64,000 nt of DNA from Micavibrio_A sp964539025 (GCA_964539025.1 CAZIFA010000001.1:62001-126000), one strand, 5' to 3'. Shown: positions 8,407-17,770, counted from the first letter of the stretch. Notes: generated by a model from the sequence alone, not told the origin. A program made the numbers and translations.

Positions 8407-10649
8407 ATCATACAGATAGGCGCGGTGCGCAGGCGGGCTACACGCTCATCGAAATGGCTGTGGTCATGCTGATCGTGGGGATCATGGTTGCGGCCGCCAT
8501 TCCGCTGTACAAATTATATCTGGAACGTGTCGATCGCGAAGATACGATGGTGACGCAAAAGCAGATCGATATTGCTCTGGCCACGTTTAAAAATCTTCGC
8601 GGGCGTTATCCTTGCCCCGCGCGCTATGACGCAAAGCCCGGCGATGCCGATTACGGCATGGAGACGGAATGTTTCGGGTCGACGGAGGCTCCCGGCACCT
8701 GTGTGAACGGCATATGTTACGAGTCCAGCGTGCGGCAGATCGATATTGGCGCGGGCATGATATATCCCAGAATCGAACGCGGCGCTCTGCCTTTCGCATC
8801 GCTGGGCCTAAGCGAAGACCAATCCATCGATGCCTATGGCGGGCGTTTCAGCTACGCGGTGACGGAACTTCTGACGGACAAATCCACCTATCGTCCCTTG
8901 CGCGGCGGTATCTCTATCGTCGATGGGTCTGGCCCTCCGCCCAAAAGTATTATTGAACCGGAAGGCAGCGCGCATTATTTCGTTTTCAGCCACGGGCCGG
9001 ACAATATCGGCGCCTATAACGCGCAGGGCGAACTTATACATGAATGCAACGGCCCGATGTTCGATAATGAAAACTGCAACACCGACGGCTCAAACCCGCA
9101 GGCCATCTATCGTCACGCCCTGCAAAGCACCGAACAGGTCGTTACTATAGATGCCGGCGTTGTCGTGCCGGGCAGTCCTCCAGCGGGCGTGAACACGCAT
9201 TACGATGATTTCGTCGATTTTATCGGTATCGGAAGACAGCCGACATGGGAATTCGCGGAAGACGGCGATAATGAAATGACCGATACTATCAACCTTCACG
9301 ACGCGATAGACAAGAAAGTGATTATCGGCGAAGACGCGGTAATTGATCCGTTGTACCCATCGGTCATGGTTCAGGTCGAGGGCGACGCCAAGGTTGAAGG
9401 AACGCGCACGGCGCAGGTTTGCAGCGAAGACGGCATTTGTATCGAATCCGCCGTTATCGGCGGTGAGGAAACCGATCCGCGCCACCTTGCCTGCGATACT
9501 GCGGGCGCGCCGACAGCCATCGCCAACAGCCGGATCGTCTGCGGCCCGATCACGACGTCCGCGGCATGTCCCGCAGGTCAGATCATGTATGGCGTTGATG
9601 ATAACGGCTTACCCTTGTGCCGCGCCTATGTCAGCACGCGCTGCCCCGCGACCACCCGTAATATCTGCGGCGTAAACACGCCCTTGAACCAGACATCGTC
9701 CGGCGTGTCCGTCACGTTGACGGGCGGCGCGTCTTATTCCCAGACCTTCACCTGCAACAACACTGTGTGGCAGGATGGCCCCCCGAGCGGCGTGTGCGAT
9801 TGCACGGCGGGCACAGTGAATACGACGGCGTCCTGCGGTCCGAATATGTCCGGCCAGATCAATGTGAGCACGACGACGGTCTGTCCGTCCGGTCAGCAGA
9901 CGGTGACGCAAGATACCAGCACCTGCACATGCCAGCCGTCGACCACGACGCGTTCTGTGGCGTGCGGTGTGGGCTATTCAGGAACGATCACCTATACGGA
10001 CGACGTAACGTGCAACGGCAACACGCCGGTCACGACCACGACGGAAACGGCCAACGCCTGCGTCTGTGAAAACCAGACCCAGACGCGGATCATCAACTGC
10101 CCGTCCGGATTCAGCGGCACGATCAACCAGTCGCGCAGCAATGTCTGCCCCGATACGACTTTCGGCAATTGGGCCAACACGTCCAACAGTTGCGCCTGCA
10201 ACCCGTCCACGGTTCAGATCAAGGCCTGCCCGCCGCAATATAACGCGGGCGCGATCACCGAGACATGTTCGTACAACTGCTCCGGCGGCATAAACCAGCC
10301 CGCGCCCTATGGCTGTCATGAAACGGCGAACACCTGCGCCTGCAACGGTGGCACGGTCGAAACCACGAGCGCCTGCCCGGCGGGCTACACCGGAACGATC
10401 AAGACGAAGGTAAAGACCGTCTGCCCCGGCAACACGCAAACGACGGAAACCGAGAACAATTGCGAGGCGATCACGATGACTTGCACGTTCCGTGTGACCG
10501 GTAGCCAAGCGGTAACCACTGGTAAACAAGGGCCCGCAGAGAATTCTTCTTGCGAGTATACATTGTTTAATAATCCTTGTGCGATCCAGTACTGTCACAG
10601 GCCGGTCGGTGCCGGTATCTATGAAACATACAATTGCAACTGCGAATAA
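8388..10649 (+). CDS. Large prepilin-like protein with cysteine-rich repeat tail
   Basis: The product has 753 residues. The leader ends in G|YTLIEM followed by the helix AVVMLIVGIMVAAAIPLY, a clear prepilin peptidase substrate. Residues ~40-340 form a pilin-like globular region. Around residue 330-350 is a module, VEGDAKVEGTRTAQVCSEDG, related to one in the preceding gene. Residues ~420-725 carry several imperfect cysteine repeats of about 40-50 residues, each with a C.C pair and a CPxGxxGxI core, rich in Thr and Asn. Such tails suggest a disulfide-stabilised, surface-exposed stalk or adhesin at a pilus tip. Function is inferred; no catalytic motif is visible. Confidence 0.78.
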   Translation: MRRPAVNHTDRRGAQAGYTLIEMAVVMLIVGIMVAAAIPLYKLYLERVDREDTMVTQKQIDIALATFKNLRGRYPCPARYDAKPGDADYGMETECFGSTEAPGTCVNGICYESSVRQIDIGAGMIYPRIERGALPFASLGLSEDQSIDAYGGRFSYAVTELLTDKSTYRPLRGGISIVDGSGPPPKSIIEPEGSAHYFVFSHGPDNIGAYNAQGELIHECNGPMFDNENCNTDGSNPQAIYRHALQSTEQVVTIDAGVVVPGSPPAGVNTHYDDFVDFIGIGRQPTWEFAEDGDNEMTDTINLHDAIDKKVIIGEDAVIDPLYPSVMVQVEGDAKVEGTRTAQVCSEDGICIESAVIGGEETDPRHLACDTAGAPTAIANSRIVCGPITTSAACPAGQIMYGVDDNGLPLCRAYVSTRCPATTRNICGVNTPLNQTSSGVSVTLTGGASYSQTFTCNNTVWQDGPPSGVCDCTAGTVNTTASCGPNMSGQINVSTTTVCPSGQQTVTQDTSTCTCQPSTTTRSVACGVGYSGTITYTDDVTCNGNTPVTTTTETANACVCENQTQTRIINCPSGFSGTINQSRSNVCPDTTFGNWANTSNSCACNPSTVQIKACPPQYNAGAITETCSYNCSGGINQPAPYGCHETANTCACNGGTVETTSACPAGYTGTIKTKVKTVCPGNTQTTETENNCEAITMTCTFRVTGSQAVTTGKQGPAENSSCEYTLFNNPCAIQYCHRPVGAGIYETYNCNCE

Positions 10650-10671
10650 CGCGGAAACGTTTTTCCCTTTT

Positions 10672-10795
10672 TGTCATCCCCGCGGCATGCGCGAAGCGCA
10701 TCGGCACGGCGGGGATCCGGAAAAGAGCACTGCAAAGCTGCGCACATAATGTCGACTGGACTCCCGCCTTCGCGGGACGAGTGGCGGGGATGACG
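10672..10795. repeat. Dispersed palindromic element, copy 1
   Basis: About 124 bases running from TGTCATCCCCGCGG to GGCGGGGATGACG, made of nested hairpins (for example GCATGCGCGAAGCGCATCGGC, trimmed here, and CCCGCCTTCGCGGG). The termini are inverted TGTCATCC / GGGATGAC. Related copies occur at 12270, 16681, 17770 and 19059. Confidence 0.75.
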
Positions 10796-10806
10796 AATAT
10801 CTTTCC

Positions 10807-11166
10807 CTACGCCGTCGATTTCAAAATATCTTCGATCTCTTTGGTAAGGCTGCCAAGATGAAACGGTTTGGCGATAATTTTTGCACCGTCGCGCTCTTCC
10901 GATGCCATGGCTGCAAACCCTGTGATGAACACCACTTTCAAAGACGGACACAGCGCGCGGGCGCGGGCCGATAATTCTATCCCGTCTATCCCCGGCATCA
11001 CGATATCGGTGAGCAGAAGGTCATAGGCCGCGCCTGTTTCTTCCATCGCTTTCCACGCCTCTATTCCATCGGCACAGGAAACCACGCTGTGACCGGCTTT
11101 TTCCAGCGCCCCTGCCAGAAACTGGCGCGTCGAGAGGTCGTCTTCGGCGAGCAAAATATTTGCCAT
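10807..11166 (-). CDS. cpdR: CpdR-like single-domain response regulator
   Basis: The ATG at 11166 gives a 119-residue receiver: acidic pair AEDD near residues 8-10, phospho-acceptor Asp in LLLTDIVMPGIDGIE (about residue 53), Thr/Ser switch region VVFITGFAAMA, and Lys in IIAKPFHLG. The FITGFAA and KPFHLG strings are hallmarks of CpdR, which in Caulobacter delivers substrates such as CtrA to the ClpXP protease when unphosphorylated. There is no output domain. The upstream part of the open frame is discarded because the conserved fold begins at MANILLAEDD. It stands alone between a palindromic repeat and divergent glk. Confidence 0.88.
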   Translation of the reverse strand: MANILLAEDDLSTRQFLAGALEKAGHSVVSCADGIEAWKAMEETGAAYDLLLTDIVMPGIDGIELSARARALCPSLKVVFITGFAAMASEERDGAKIIAKPFHLGSLTKEIEDILKSTA

Positions 11167-11293
11167 AAAATTAAATTCTTTCGCAACCGCACAAGGATTC
11201 CCGCAAGTTTTTTTCTTGCTTTCCACCCGCAGTCATAAGAGGTTAGGCACCACCTTAAAAAAACGACGCCGTAAACACAAGAGAGAGAAATTC

Positions 11294-12253
11294 ATGCCTG
11301 CTGGTTTGATCGCCGATATCGGCGCGACGAATGCGCGTTTTGCCTTGGCCGATGAAAAAGGCATCTATGAAGAAAAAGTCCTGCAATGCGCGGACTATCC
11401 GACCATCGTCGATGCGACGAAAACATATCTCGAAGGTCTGAAAGGCGTAAAGCCGACGCGCGGCGCGTTTGCCATCGCAGGGCCGATCTCCGGCGACCAG
11501 TTTGAAATGACCAACCATCTGTGGAATTTTTCCATCCGCCAGACGCAAAAGGATCTGAACCTGTCATTCTTCACGTTGCTGAATGATTTCAAGGCCATCG
11601 CACTTGGCATTCCGCATCTCAAGGGCAGCGATTTCAAACAGATCGGCGGCGATCAAAAACCGCATCCGCATGCACCCATCGGCATCGTAGGTCCCGGCAC
11701 GGGTCTGGGCGTTGCCAGCCTTACATGGGACGGCGCGCGTTACCGCGCCAATCCGGGCGAAGGCGGGCATGTCACGATGGCCGCGAAAACCCAACGCGAA
11801 TTCGATATCTTCCGCACGCTGCGATACAAATATCACCACATCTCGGCGGAACGCGTTTGTTCCGGCAAGGGCCTTGTGAATATCTACAACGCTATCCGCA
11901 TTCTCGATGGCAAGGACGATGTTCCCGAACGCACGGCGGAAGATATCAGCAAATGCGCGCTCGATAAATCATGCGACGTGTGTGTTGAATCGCTGGATAA
12001 GATGCTGGCGTTTTTAGGCTCTGTTGCGGGCGATCTTGCCATGACGCTCGGCGCGCACGGCGGCATCTATATTGCGGGCGGCATTCCGGTCAAACTGGGA
12101 CAGTATTTCTTTGATTCCCGTTTCCGTGCGGAATTTGAAGCCAAAGGTCGTTTCAAGGAATATCTCAAACCGATTCCGACTTACCTGATCACGCATCCCT
12201 TCACGGCGTTCGTCGGTCTACAAAATTTTATCGTCGATCCCGAAGCGGGATAG
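11294..12253 (+). CDS. glk: Glucokinase
   Basis: The ATG at 11294 follows a purine-rich GAGAGAGA stretch and gives 319 residues, the normal length for ROK-independent bacterial glucokinase (Glk). It contains the phosphate-1 loop ADIGATNARFAL near residues 7-18, the sugar-binding FTLLNDFKAIALGI with the catalytic Asp, the phosphate-2 loop GPGTGLGVASL near residue 133, an NPGEGGH segment, and the adenosine motif YIAGGIPVKL. It phosphorylates glucose to glucose-6-phosphate with ATP in the cytosol. The longer open frame upstream lacks family similarity. Confidence 0.93.
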   Translation: MPAGLIADIGATNARFALADEKGIYEEKVLQCADYPTIVDATKTYLEGLKGVKPTRGAFAIAGPISGDQFEMTNHLWNFSIRQTQKDLNLSFFTLLNDFKAIALGIPHLKGSDFKQIGGDQKPHPHAPIGIVGPGTGLGVASLTWDGARYRANPGEGGHVTMAAKTQREFDIFRTLRYKYHHISAERVCSGKGLVNIYNAIRILDGKDDVPERTAEDISKCALDKSCDVCVESLDKMLAFLGSVAGDLAMTLGAHGGIYIAGGIPVKLGQYFFDSRFRAEFEAKGRFKEYLKPIPTYLITHPFTAFVGLQNFIVDPEAG

Positions 12254-12269
12254 TTCTAGTTCTCTTTTT

Positions 12270-12381
12270 TGTCATCCCCGAGGTTCCGCGAAGCGGAACA
12301 CTAACATCGGGGATCCGGGAAGAGCGCAGCAAAGCTGCGCACATTTTTATAGACTGGACCCCCGCCTTCGCGGGGGTGACA
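12270..12381. repeat. Dispersed palindromic element, copy 2
   Basis: About 112 bases from TGTCATCCCCGAGG to CGCGGGGGTGACA. It contains three hairpins: TTCCGCGAAGCGGAA, GCGCAGCAAAGCTGCGC and CCCCCGCCTTCGCGGGGG. It has the same orientation and composition as copy 1, and copy 5 (19059-19169) is the same element inverted. Confidence 0.78.
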
Positions 12382-12408
12382 GGTAGGGGGTGCGGGGATG
12401 AAAACAGG

Positions 12409-13377
12409 TTACGAGGAAGAATAAACGCACGCACCATCGCCCGCCGCTTTGGCGGGTTTTTGCGTGGCGTCGTGCGGTGATGGCCATGTGCGGCGGATCG
12501 AGAACGTCAGGCGTTCGGTCAACGGACGAAAACGGTACGCTTCCGTGCGCGCCGGAACCATATCACCGGTATAAAAAGGCAGGGACGATTGTTTCGGGTT
12601 TGCCTCGAACGGCCAGTCGATCAACTTCATACGCCCGTCCATCGTCTCGACAATCGCTGTCCGGCTTTCCTTCAGCCACGATCCGCAATTCGCGTATGTG
12701 ATCGCCCCGATCTGCTTGAGTGCGGGGATATGCGTATGCCCGCAGATGATGCCTTCGACATCGCTGCGCCGTGCCTCCCGGCACAACGCGCTTTCGAAAT
12801 TGTTGAGGATGTTGAGCGCTATCAAACCGTGATAGGAAAGGAGCTTTGCAAGCGAGAAGCGTTTGACCTTGCCGTCGATTTCGATGTTCAGCGGTTTTCG
12901 TTTTTGGATTTTTTCTAACATGAAATCATAGAATCTGTCGCTCCATCGTGAAATCGCGCCGCGTAAAATTGCCCGGTCGAACTGATCGCCATGAAGAACT
13001 AAATACGTATGCCCGCTCACCGTTTTATGCACGATGCGGTTTCTAATCTGGATGTTAAGTCGTCTTGCATATCGTAAACGTTTGACCAGCGATATCTCGC
13101 GCACCGCCTCGTCGTGGTTGCCGGTTATATAGATTATCTTCGTTCCTTCATGGGCCTTGCGGAACAATTCGTCGAAAATTTCGCTGACTTCTTCGGTCCA
13201 GTACCAGCGTTTGTTCAGCTTCCACCCGTCGAGGATGTCACCGACAAGATAAAGCGTCTGCGATTCTGTTTTTCGCAGGAAGTCGAGAAGGGCGGCAGCA
13301 TTGAAAGTTTTGGCACCGATGTGAAAATCGGACAGGAAGATGGACCGGAACAATGTCGGTGCTTTATCCTTAATCAT
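12409..13377 (-). CDS. LpxH-like calcineurin-type phosphoesterase (UDP-2,3-diacylglucosamine hydrolase-like)
   Basis: The protein has 322 residues and carries all metal-binding motifs of the metallophosphatase fold: DFHIG (residues 17-21), GDILDGW (46-52), GNHDEA (near 91), HGDQFD (near 133) and GHTHIP (near 216). It is longer than classical LpxH and fits the COG2908 group. The reaction would be hydrolysis of UDP-2,3-diacylglucosamine to lipid X, or of a related phospholipid, at the inner membrane. It is divergent from the LysE-type gene. A GT4 glycosyltransferase (14042-15067) is nearby on the same strand, a pairing often seen in envelope-lipid contexts. Exact substrate is not certain. Confidence 0.78.
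   Translation of the reverse strand: MIKDKAPTLFRSIFLSDFHIGAKTFNAAALLDFLRKTESQTLYLVGDILDGWKLNKRWYWTEEVSEIFDELFRKAHEGTKIIYITGNHDEAVREISLVKRLRYARRLNIQIRNRIVHKTVSGHTYLVLHGDQFDRAILRGAISRWSDRFYDFMLEKIQKRKPLNIEIDGKVKRFSLAKLLSYHGLIALNILNNFESALCREARRSDVEGIICGHTHIPALKQIGAITYANCGSWLKESRTAIVETMDGRMKLIDWPFEANPKQSSLPFYTGDMVPARTEAYRFRPLTERLTFSIRRTWPSPHDATQKPAKAAGDGACVYSSS
12440..12461 (+). terminator. Probable Rho-independent terminator, rightward
   Basis: Stem CCCGCC / GGCGGG with a 5-base loop followed by five T residues. It lies inside the 3' end of the convergent phosphoesterase gene and could end glk transcription. Because it is also coding sequence on the other strand, it may be chance. Confidence 0.45.
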
Positions 13378-13427
13378 ACGCCACTGATTCTATCGTATTT
13401 TGGCGGTGCAGCATAGGGGGTTGTGAG

Positions 13428-14045
13428 ATGGTTTTTGCAGGTTTATGGGCCTTTGTTATGATGGCGATAGTGATGGAAATCACGCCGGGGCCGAACATGG
13501 GCTATCTGGCGGTTACAACGCTTTCCAACGGCAGGCGGGCAGGGATGGCCGCCGTCATCGGCACGGCGCTCGGCCTTTTTCTGGTGGGCATTCTTGGGGC
13601 GTTCGGATTGGCGGCGGTGATAGGCAAATCGGTCTGGCTATACCAGGCGCTTCGCTGGGGCGGTGTGCTGTTCCTGTTCTGGCTGGCGTGGGATGGCTGG
13701 CGTAACGCGGGGCTGGATATAACGGCATCGCCGAAAGACGGGCAGGATAGGCGCTATGCGCTGCGCGGCCTTGTGACAAATCTTCTCAATCCCAAGGCGT
13801 TCCTATTTTATGTAAGCGTTCTGCCAAGCTTCGTCGATCCGGGCAAGGATGTTGTGACGGGCGCGGTCTTTCTCACGATAATATACGTGGCAATCGCCAC
13901 TGTCGTCCATTCGGCTATCGTTGTGGCCGCGTCTTCCATGCGGCGCTTTCTCGACACGCCCGCACTGGTCCGTAAAATCAGCCGCGCGCTTTCTCTTTTG
14001 CTTGTGGGGATCGCGTTCTGGCTTCTTTGGGAAACGCGGATTTAG
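13428..14045 (+). CDS. LysE/RhtB-family amino-acid exporter
   Basis: This 205-residue, strongly hydrophobic protein has five to six transmembrane helices. The N-terminal signature is ITPGPNMGYLAVTTLSNGRR (residues ~20-40), with the conserved central NPKAFLFYVSVLPSFV typical of LysE/RhtB transporters. These inner-membrane exporters remove amino acids such as lysine, homoserine or threonine. The substrate cannot be read from sequence. It is divergent from the LpxH-like gene, and its stop overlaps the convergent glycosyltransferase stop by 4 bases. Confidence 0.88.
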   Translation: MVFAGLWAFVMMAIVMEITPGPNMGYLAVTTLSNGRRAGMAAVIGTALGLFLVGILGAFGLAAVIGKSVWLYQALRWGGVLFLFWLAWDGWRNAGLDITASPKDGQDRRYALRGLVTNLLNPKAFLFYVSVLPSFVDPGKDVVTGAVFLTIIYVAIATVVHSAIVVAASSMRRFLDTPALVRKISRALSLLLVGIAFWLLWETRI

Positions 14046-15067
14046 TCTGTTTCCAGAAACTGCGCCGCGGCTTTTCGCCAGCTATAATTATCCCGCGCAT
14101 GGGCCGCGCGCTGGGTCGGCGTACCGTGCTTTAAAGCACGATTTGCGGCCAATGCAAGATCGTCATCCACCGCGCCCAAAAAATCCGCTATCACGATGTC
14201 TTTGGGGCCTGTCACATTATACCCCGCGATCGGAAGGCCGCAGGCCATGGCCTCGATCAACACCATGCCAAACGTGTCGGTTTTGGACGGAAAGACAAAC
14301 AGATCGGCGGATCGGTAATGATCGGCCAGCGCCGCGCCCGTCTTCACGCCTACGAACACAGTATCGGGATATTTGAATTTCATGAGTTGCAGATCAGGCC
14401 CATCGCCGACGACAATCTTACTGCCGTTCCATTTCATGGATAAAAACGCATCGAGGTTTTTTTCAATCGCGACGCGTCCGACATAAAGCGCGACGGGTTT
14501 TGGTAGATCGGCGAACAGGGTCTTTGCTCCTTCATGAAACACGGCATGATCGATTCCACGTGTCATGCGTTTGATGGGGCAATGGAAACCCCACGCCTTT
14601 AATGTGTCTTCAAGGCTTTGCGTTGCTGTGAACAGGCACGAAGAATGCGAATGAAACCATCTTACAAATGCAATGCCGATCTTACGCACTGGTTTTTCGA
14701 AAGCTGGAAAATATTTCGCCGCGCGCTGGGCGGCATAGTCTGGGAAATGGGTGTGATAACAACTGGTGAATTCTATCCCGTAATTTTTCGCGTAACGACG
14801 TGCGGCAATGCCCAACGGGCCTTCGGTCGCGATATGCAGAACGTCTGGCTCAAATTCCGCGATCATCTTGCGCAGACGAAAATAAGGAAAGGCGACAAGG
14901 CGTATCTCGTCATAACCCGGCATAGGATAAGATTTGGGAAAGTCTGCGGGGCCGATGACTTTCACCTCATATCCCATGGCGACCAATTCCGCGCTAAGAT
15001 ATTCATAAGTCCGGACAACGCCGTTGATCTGCGGATGCCATGCGTCGCTGACGATCAGAATTTTCAA
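14042..15067 (-). CDS. GT4-family glycosyltransferase
   Basis: The protein has 341 residues with a GT-B fold. The N-terminal domain begins MKILIVSDAWHPQINGVVRT, with the acceptor loop HIATEGPLG and YHTHFPDY. The C-terminal donor domain has ALYVGRVAIEKNLDAFL, the nucleotide-sugar region KIVVGDGPDL, and the EX7E-type motif FGMVLIEAMACGLPIAG. This pattern matches the mannosyl- or glucosyltransferases that act on membrane lipids (GT4). Its product is probably a glycolipid, but donor and acceptor cannot be determined here. It is convergent with the LysE-type gene. Confidence 0.87.
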   Translation of the reverse strand: MKILIVSDAWHPQINGVVRTYEYLSAELVAMGYEVKVIGPADFPKSYPMPGYDEIRLVAFPYFRLRKMIAEFEPDVLHIATEGPLGIAARRYAKNYGIEFTSCYHTHFPDYAAQRAAKYFPAFEKPVRKIGIAFVRWFHSHSSCLFTATQSLEDTLKAWGFHCPIKRMTRGIDHAVFHEGAKTLFADLPKPVALYVGRVAIEKNLDAFLSMKWNGSKIVVGDGPDLQLMKFKYPDTVFVGVKTGAALADHYRSADLFVFPSKTDTFGMVLIEAMACGLPIAGYNVTGPKDIVIADFLGAVDDDLALAANRALKHGTPTQRAAHARDNYSWRKAAAQFLETD

Positions 15068-15123
15068 AACGGAACCCCTTGAAGGCGTGACTTTTTATCA
15101 AAGCGACTTTACACTTCTTTTCC

Positions 15124-16671
15124 ATGGAATTTAAACCCGTAAATTGGCTGTTGGGTGTATCCGTCGCGGTTTTTGTGGCCCACGCCGCCATGGCGCAGGA
15201 TACAACACAGGACGCCGCGAAGGCCCCTGAAACTGCGCCTGTTGCGGCAACTGCCCCAACCACAGCGGCTGCCGCTGCACCTGTTGCCGAGGTCGCGCCT
15301 CCTCCCGCCGCCACATCTGAACAAGCCCCGGCTCCGATGGTAGAGATAGAAAAGGCGGCAGAGGCGGTTTCTATCGATCCGGACTCCAGATACCACCAAC
15401 TCATGTTTAGTAAACCAGTCTGCGATCCTGCGACTTCCGAAATCACCACGCTTCGCGAGCCGCGTTTTGGCACGGGCAATGTCTGGGATATCGTCTACGC
15501 GCAGGACGGTATGGATTTGTTCTCTGATGCCGTCGCGCTCGACAATAATGTTATCGTCGCTGCGGGGTCTTATACGAAAGACAAGGACGATACGACCTAT
15601 CATCCGCTGCTCGTGAAATTCGATGAACGCTTCAAGCCCGTCTGGGAAGTGCGGCCGATGACGATGCAGCTTCAGACCATCCATCGCATGATAAAAACGA
15701 AGGATGGATTCACCGTCCTCGGCGATATCAACACCAATCACGGCAATGGAATCTATATCGCCTCGTATGACAATGATGGCAAGGTGCGCGGCGAACCTGC
15801 CTCCATATTCGAAAAAGGCGGGGATCTTGACGCCAAGGCGTTCGTACAGGCCGCTGATGGTTCCGGCTATATCATCGTCGCGCAATTCATCGACGAAAAA
15901 GATCAGGAAAAGCAAACCGGATATCTGTATAAAATGTCCCGCAGCGGCAAAATTTTGTGGAAACGATCCTACAAAACAGGCCGCAGCACCGTGCTCAACA
16001 ATGTTCAGGTCGCGCTGGACCGCGGCTATATCGTTACGGGCCAGATCGTGATGGAAGGAAATATTTCCGGCGGCTGGCTGTTGCGCATTGATGAAAACGG
16101 CGCGATCAAATGGCAGAGGACATATCCGCGCGGAACTGCCGCGAGTTTTCAGGCGGTGGCGCAAACGAAAGAAGGCGATCTTATTCTCACCGGCAAGGCC
16201 CGCCCGCTTGATTATGACGGCAAGGGTTTGACCGCCTGGGTGATGAAAACGGATTCCATCGGCAATCTGTTATGGCAGCGTTACTTTAAAGGACCCTATA
16301 ACTACGAAGCGCCCGATCTTATTGTTTATGAAGACGGTCGTGCTAGCGTTCTTATCAGCGGCGAGGGGCAGGATTCCGAACATCGCTCCCACGCGCGCTT
16401 GATAACATTCTCACCGCAGGGGCAGGTACAGATTTTGGAAGATTTCACCGAAGGTCAGAACGCCTCCGCACATCGCGTCGTGTCGGGCATGAATGGCGAA
16501 CGCGTGCTGGTCGGTCATGCCCAGACGAGCTTTGGCGAGCGTCAGGAAGGCAACGAAGCTTCCGCCGCGCCGACCTACACATTTGATGGCTGGCTGCTGG
16601 CTGGCGTTCCGCTTGATGATTTTGAAGACCCTTGCGCGACAGTCTCTAAAATGAGCCCGATTTTGGACTGA
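15124..16671 (+). CDS. Secreted beta-propeller-like protein of unknown function
   Basis: The product has 515 residues: a signal peptide ending near AHAAMAQ, an Ala/Pro/Thr-rich linker (residues ~25-80), then repeats of about 50 residues alternating short beta motifs such as GFTVLGDIN, GYIVTGQIVM, GDLILTGKAR, each paired with LLRIDENGAIKWQRTY-type strands. This is the layout of PQQ- or SBBP-like beta-propellers in the periplasm. No catalytic motif is recognised. It stands alone; a promoter should lie in the ~56 bases between it and the divergent glycosyltransferase gene. Confidence 0.65.
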   Translation: MEFKPVNWLLGVSVAVFVAHAAMAQDTTQDAAKAPETAPVAATAPTTAAAAAPVAEVAPPPAATSEQAPAPMVEIEKAAEAVSIDPDSRYHQLMFSKPVCDPATSEITTLREPRFGTGNVWDIVYAQDGMDLFSDAVALDNNVIVAAGSYTKDKDDTTYHPLLVKFDERFKPVWEVRPMTMQLQTIHRMIKTKDGFTVLGDINTNHGNGIYIASYDNDGKVRGEPASIFEKGGDLDAKAFVQAADGSGYIIVAQFIDEKDQEKQTGYLYKMSRSGKILWKRSYKTGRSTVLNNVQVALDRGYIVTGQIVMEGNISGGWLLRIDENGAIKWQRTYPRGTAASFQAVAQTKEGDLILTGKARPLDYDGKGLTAWVMKTDSIGNLLWQRYFKGPYNYEAPDLIVYEDGRASVLISGEGQDSEHRSHARLITFSPQGQVQILEDFTEGQNASAHRVVSGMNGERVLVGHAQTSFGERQEGNEASAAPTYTFDGWLLAGVPLDDFEDPCATVSKMSPILD

Positions 16672-16680
16672 TCCCTGCGA

Positions 16681-16748
16681 TGTCATCCTGAGCGCCGCGA
16701 AGGATCTCATGAGATCCTTCAGTCGCTACCGCTCCTTCAGGATGACAA
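16681..16748. repeat. Dispersed palindromic element, copy 3 (short form)
   Basis: A 68-base palindrome opening TGTCATCCTGAGCG and closing CTTCAGGATGACA, with an inner AAGGATCTCATGAGATCCTT perfect hairpin. The termini match the longer copies, but the body differs. Confidence 0.7.
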
Positions 16749-16777
16749 CGGGGATAAAACCATGTAAAACCCCCGCC

Positions 16778-17770
16778 ATGACCGATATAGAAGACAATGA
16801 TGACGGCGCAGACAGATTTACCGTCGAAACGCCCGGCAGGCTGGACAAGGTGTTATCCGACCTTGCGGGCGATGGCGTTTCGCGCTCGCGCTTGAAAAAT
16901 CTCATCGTCGATGGACAGGTTACGCTGAACGGTAAAATATGCGATGACGCACCACATAAAGTCGTGCCCGGCGATATCATCACGCTGACCATCCCCGAAT
17001 TGATCGAAGCTCTGCCGCAACCGGAAAACATCCCGCTCGATATCATATATGAAGACAACGACCTTCTGGTCATCAACAAAGCCGTAGGCATGGTCGTGCA
17101 TCCGGGCGCGGGCAATCAGGCTGGCACGCTCGTCTCCGCGCTGCTTTATCATTGCGGCGATACGCTATCGGGCATCGGCGGCGTCAAACGCCCCGGCATC
17201 GTACACCGCCTCGATAAAGACACATCCGGGCTTATGGTCGTTGCGAAAAATGACCGCGCGCATAACGGCCTTGCGGCACAACTGGTTGATCGCTCGTTGC
17301 ACCGTGTCTATCAGGCGCTGGTGTGGAAAGAACCAACGCCGATCAAGGGCGTTATCAACGCACCGATTGGCCGTCACCAACAATCCCGCGTCAAAATGGC
17401 GGTGCGATCCCACGCTATGGGGCGCGAAGCGATCACGCGTTATCTGCGGCTTGAAACCTTTCACGGCATAGCATCGCTTGTGTCGTGTCAGTTGGAAACC
17501 GGGCGCACGCATCAAATCCGCGTCCATATGCAGCATCTTGGCCACCCGCTTCTGGGCGATCAATATTACGGCCTGCCACCGCAGGAACAACGATCCTTGA
17601 TGAACAGGGGCGGCTATGACGAGGCCTCCAGAGAGGCCGTGCTGGCCTTCCCTAGGCAGGCCCTGCATGCCGGGGAAATCGCCTTTATCCACCCGGTTTC
17701 GGGCGAGGAAATGGGCTTTGAGGCCGATATGCCGGAAGACCTCAAGACCCTACTTACTACTCTTTCCTGA
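16778..17770 (+). CDS. rluD: RluD-family 23S rRNA pseudouridine synthase
   Basis: The ATG at 16778 gives 330 residues. An N-terminal S4 RNA-binding domain (GRLDKVLSDLAGDGVSRSRL, about residues 20-75) is followed by the pseudouridine synthase core with the catalytic motif HRLDKDTSGLMVVAK (Asp about residue 145), LETGRTHQIRVHM and GHPLLGDQYYG. RluD makes pseudouridines 1911/1915/1917 in helix 69 of 23S rRNA. The open frame continues upstream through the palindromic repeat at 16681 but has no family similarity there, so the later start is chosen. Confidence 0.92.
   Translation: MTDIEDNDDGADRFTVETPGRLDKVLSDLAGDGVSRSRLKNLIVDGQVTLNGKICDDAPHKVVPGDIITLTIPELIEALPQPENIPLDIIYEDNDLLVINKAVGMVVHPGAGNQAGTLVSALLYHCGDTLSGIGGVKRPGIVHRLDKDTSGLMVVAKNDRAHNGLAAQLVDRSLHRVYQALVWKEPTPIKGVINAPIGRHQQSRVKMAVRSHAMGREAITRYLRLETFHGIASLVSCQLETGRTHQIRVHMQHLGHPLLGDQYYGLPPQEQRSLMNRGGYDEASREAVLAFPRQALHAGEIAFIHPVSGEEMGFEADMPEDLKTLLTTLS

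Noticed and set aside
9700..10500. Repeats resembling a CRISPR or microsatellite array
   Set aside because: They are in-frame, imperfect, and encode cysteine-rich protein repeats of the large prepilin.
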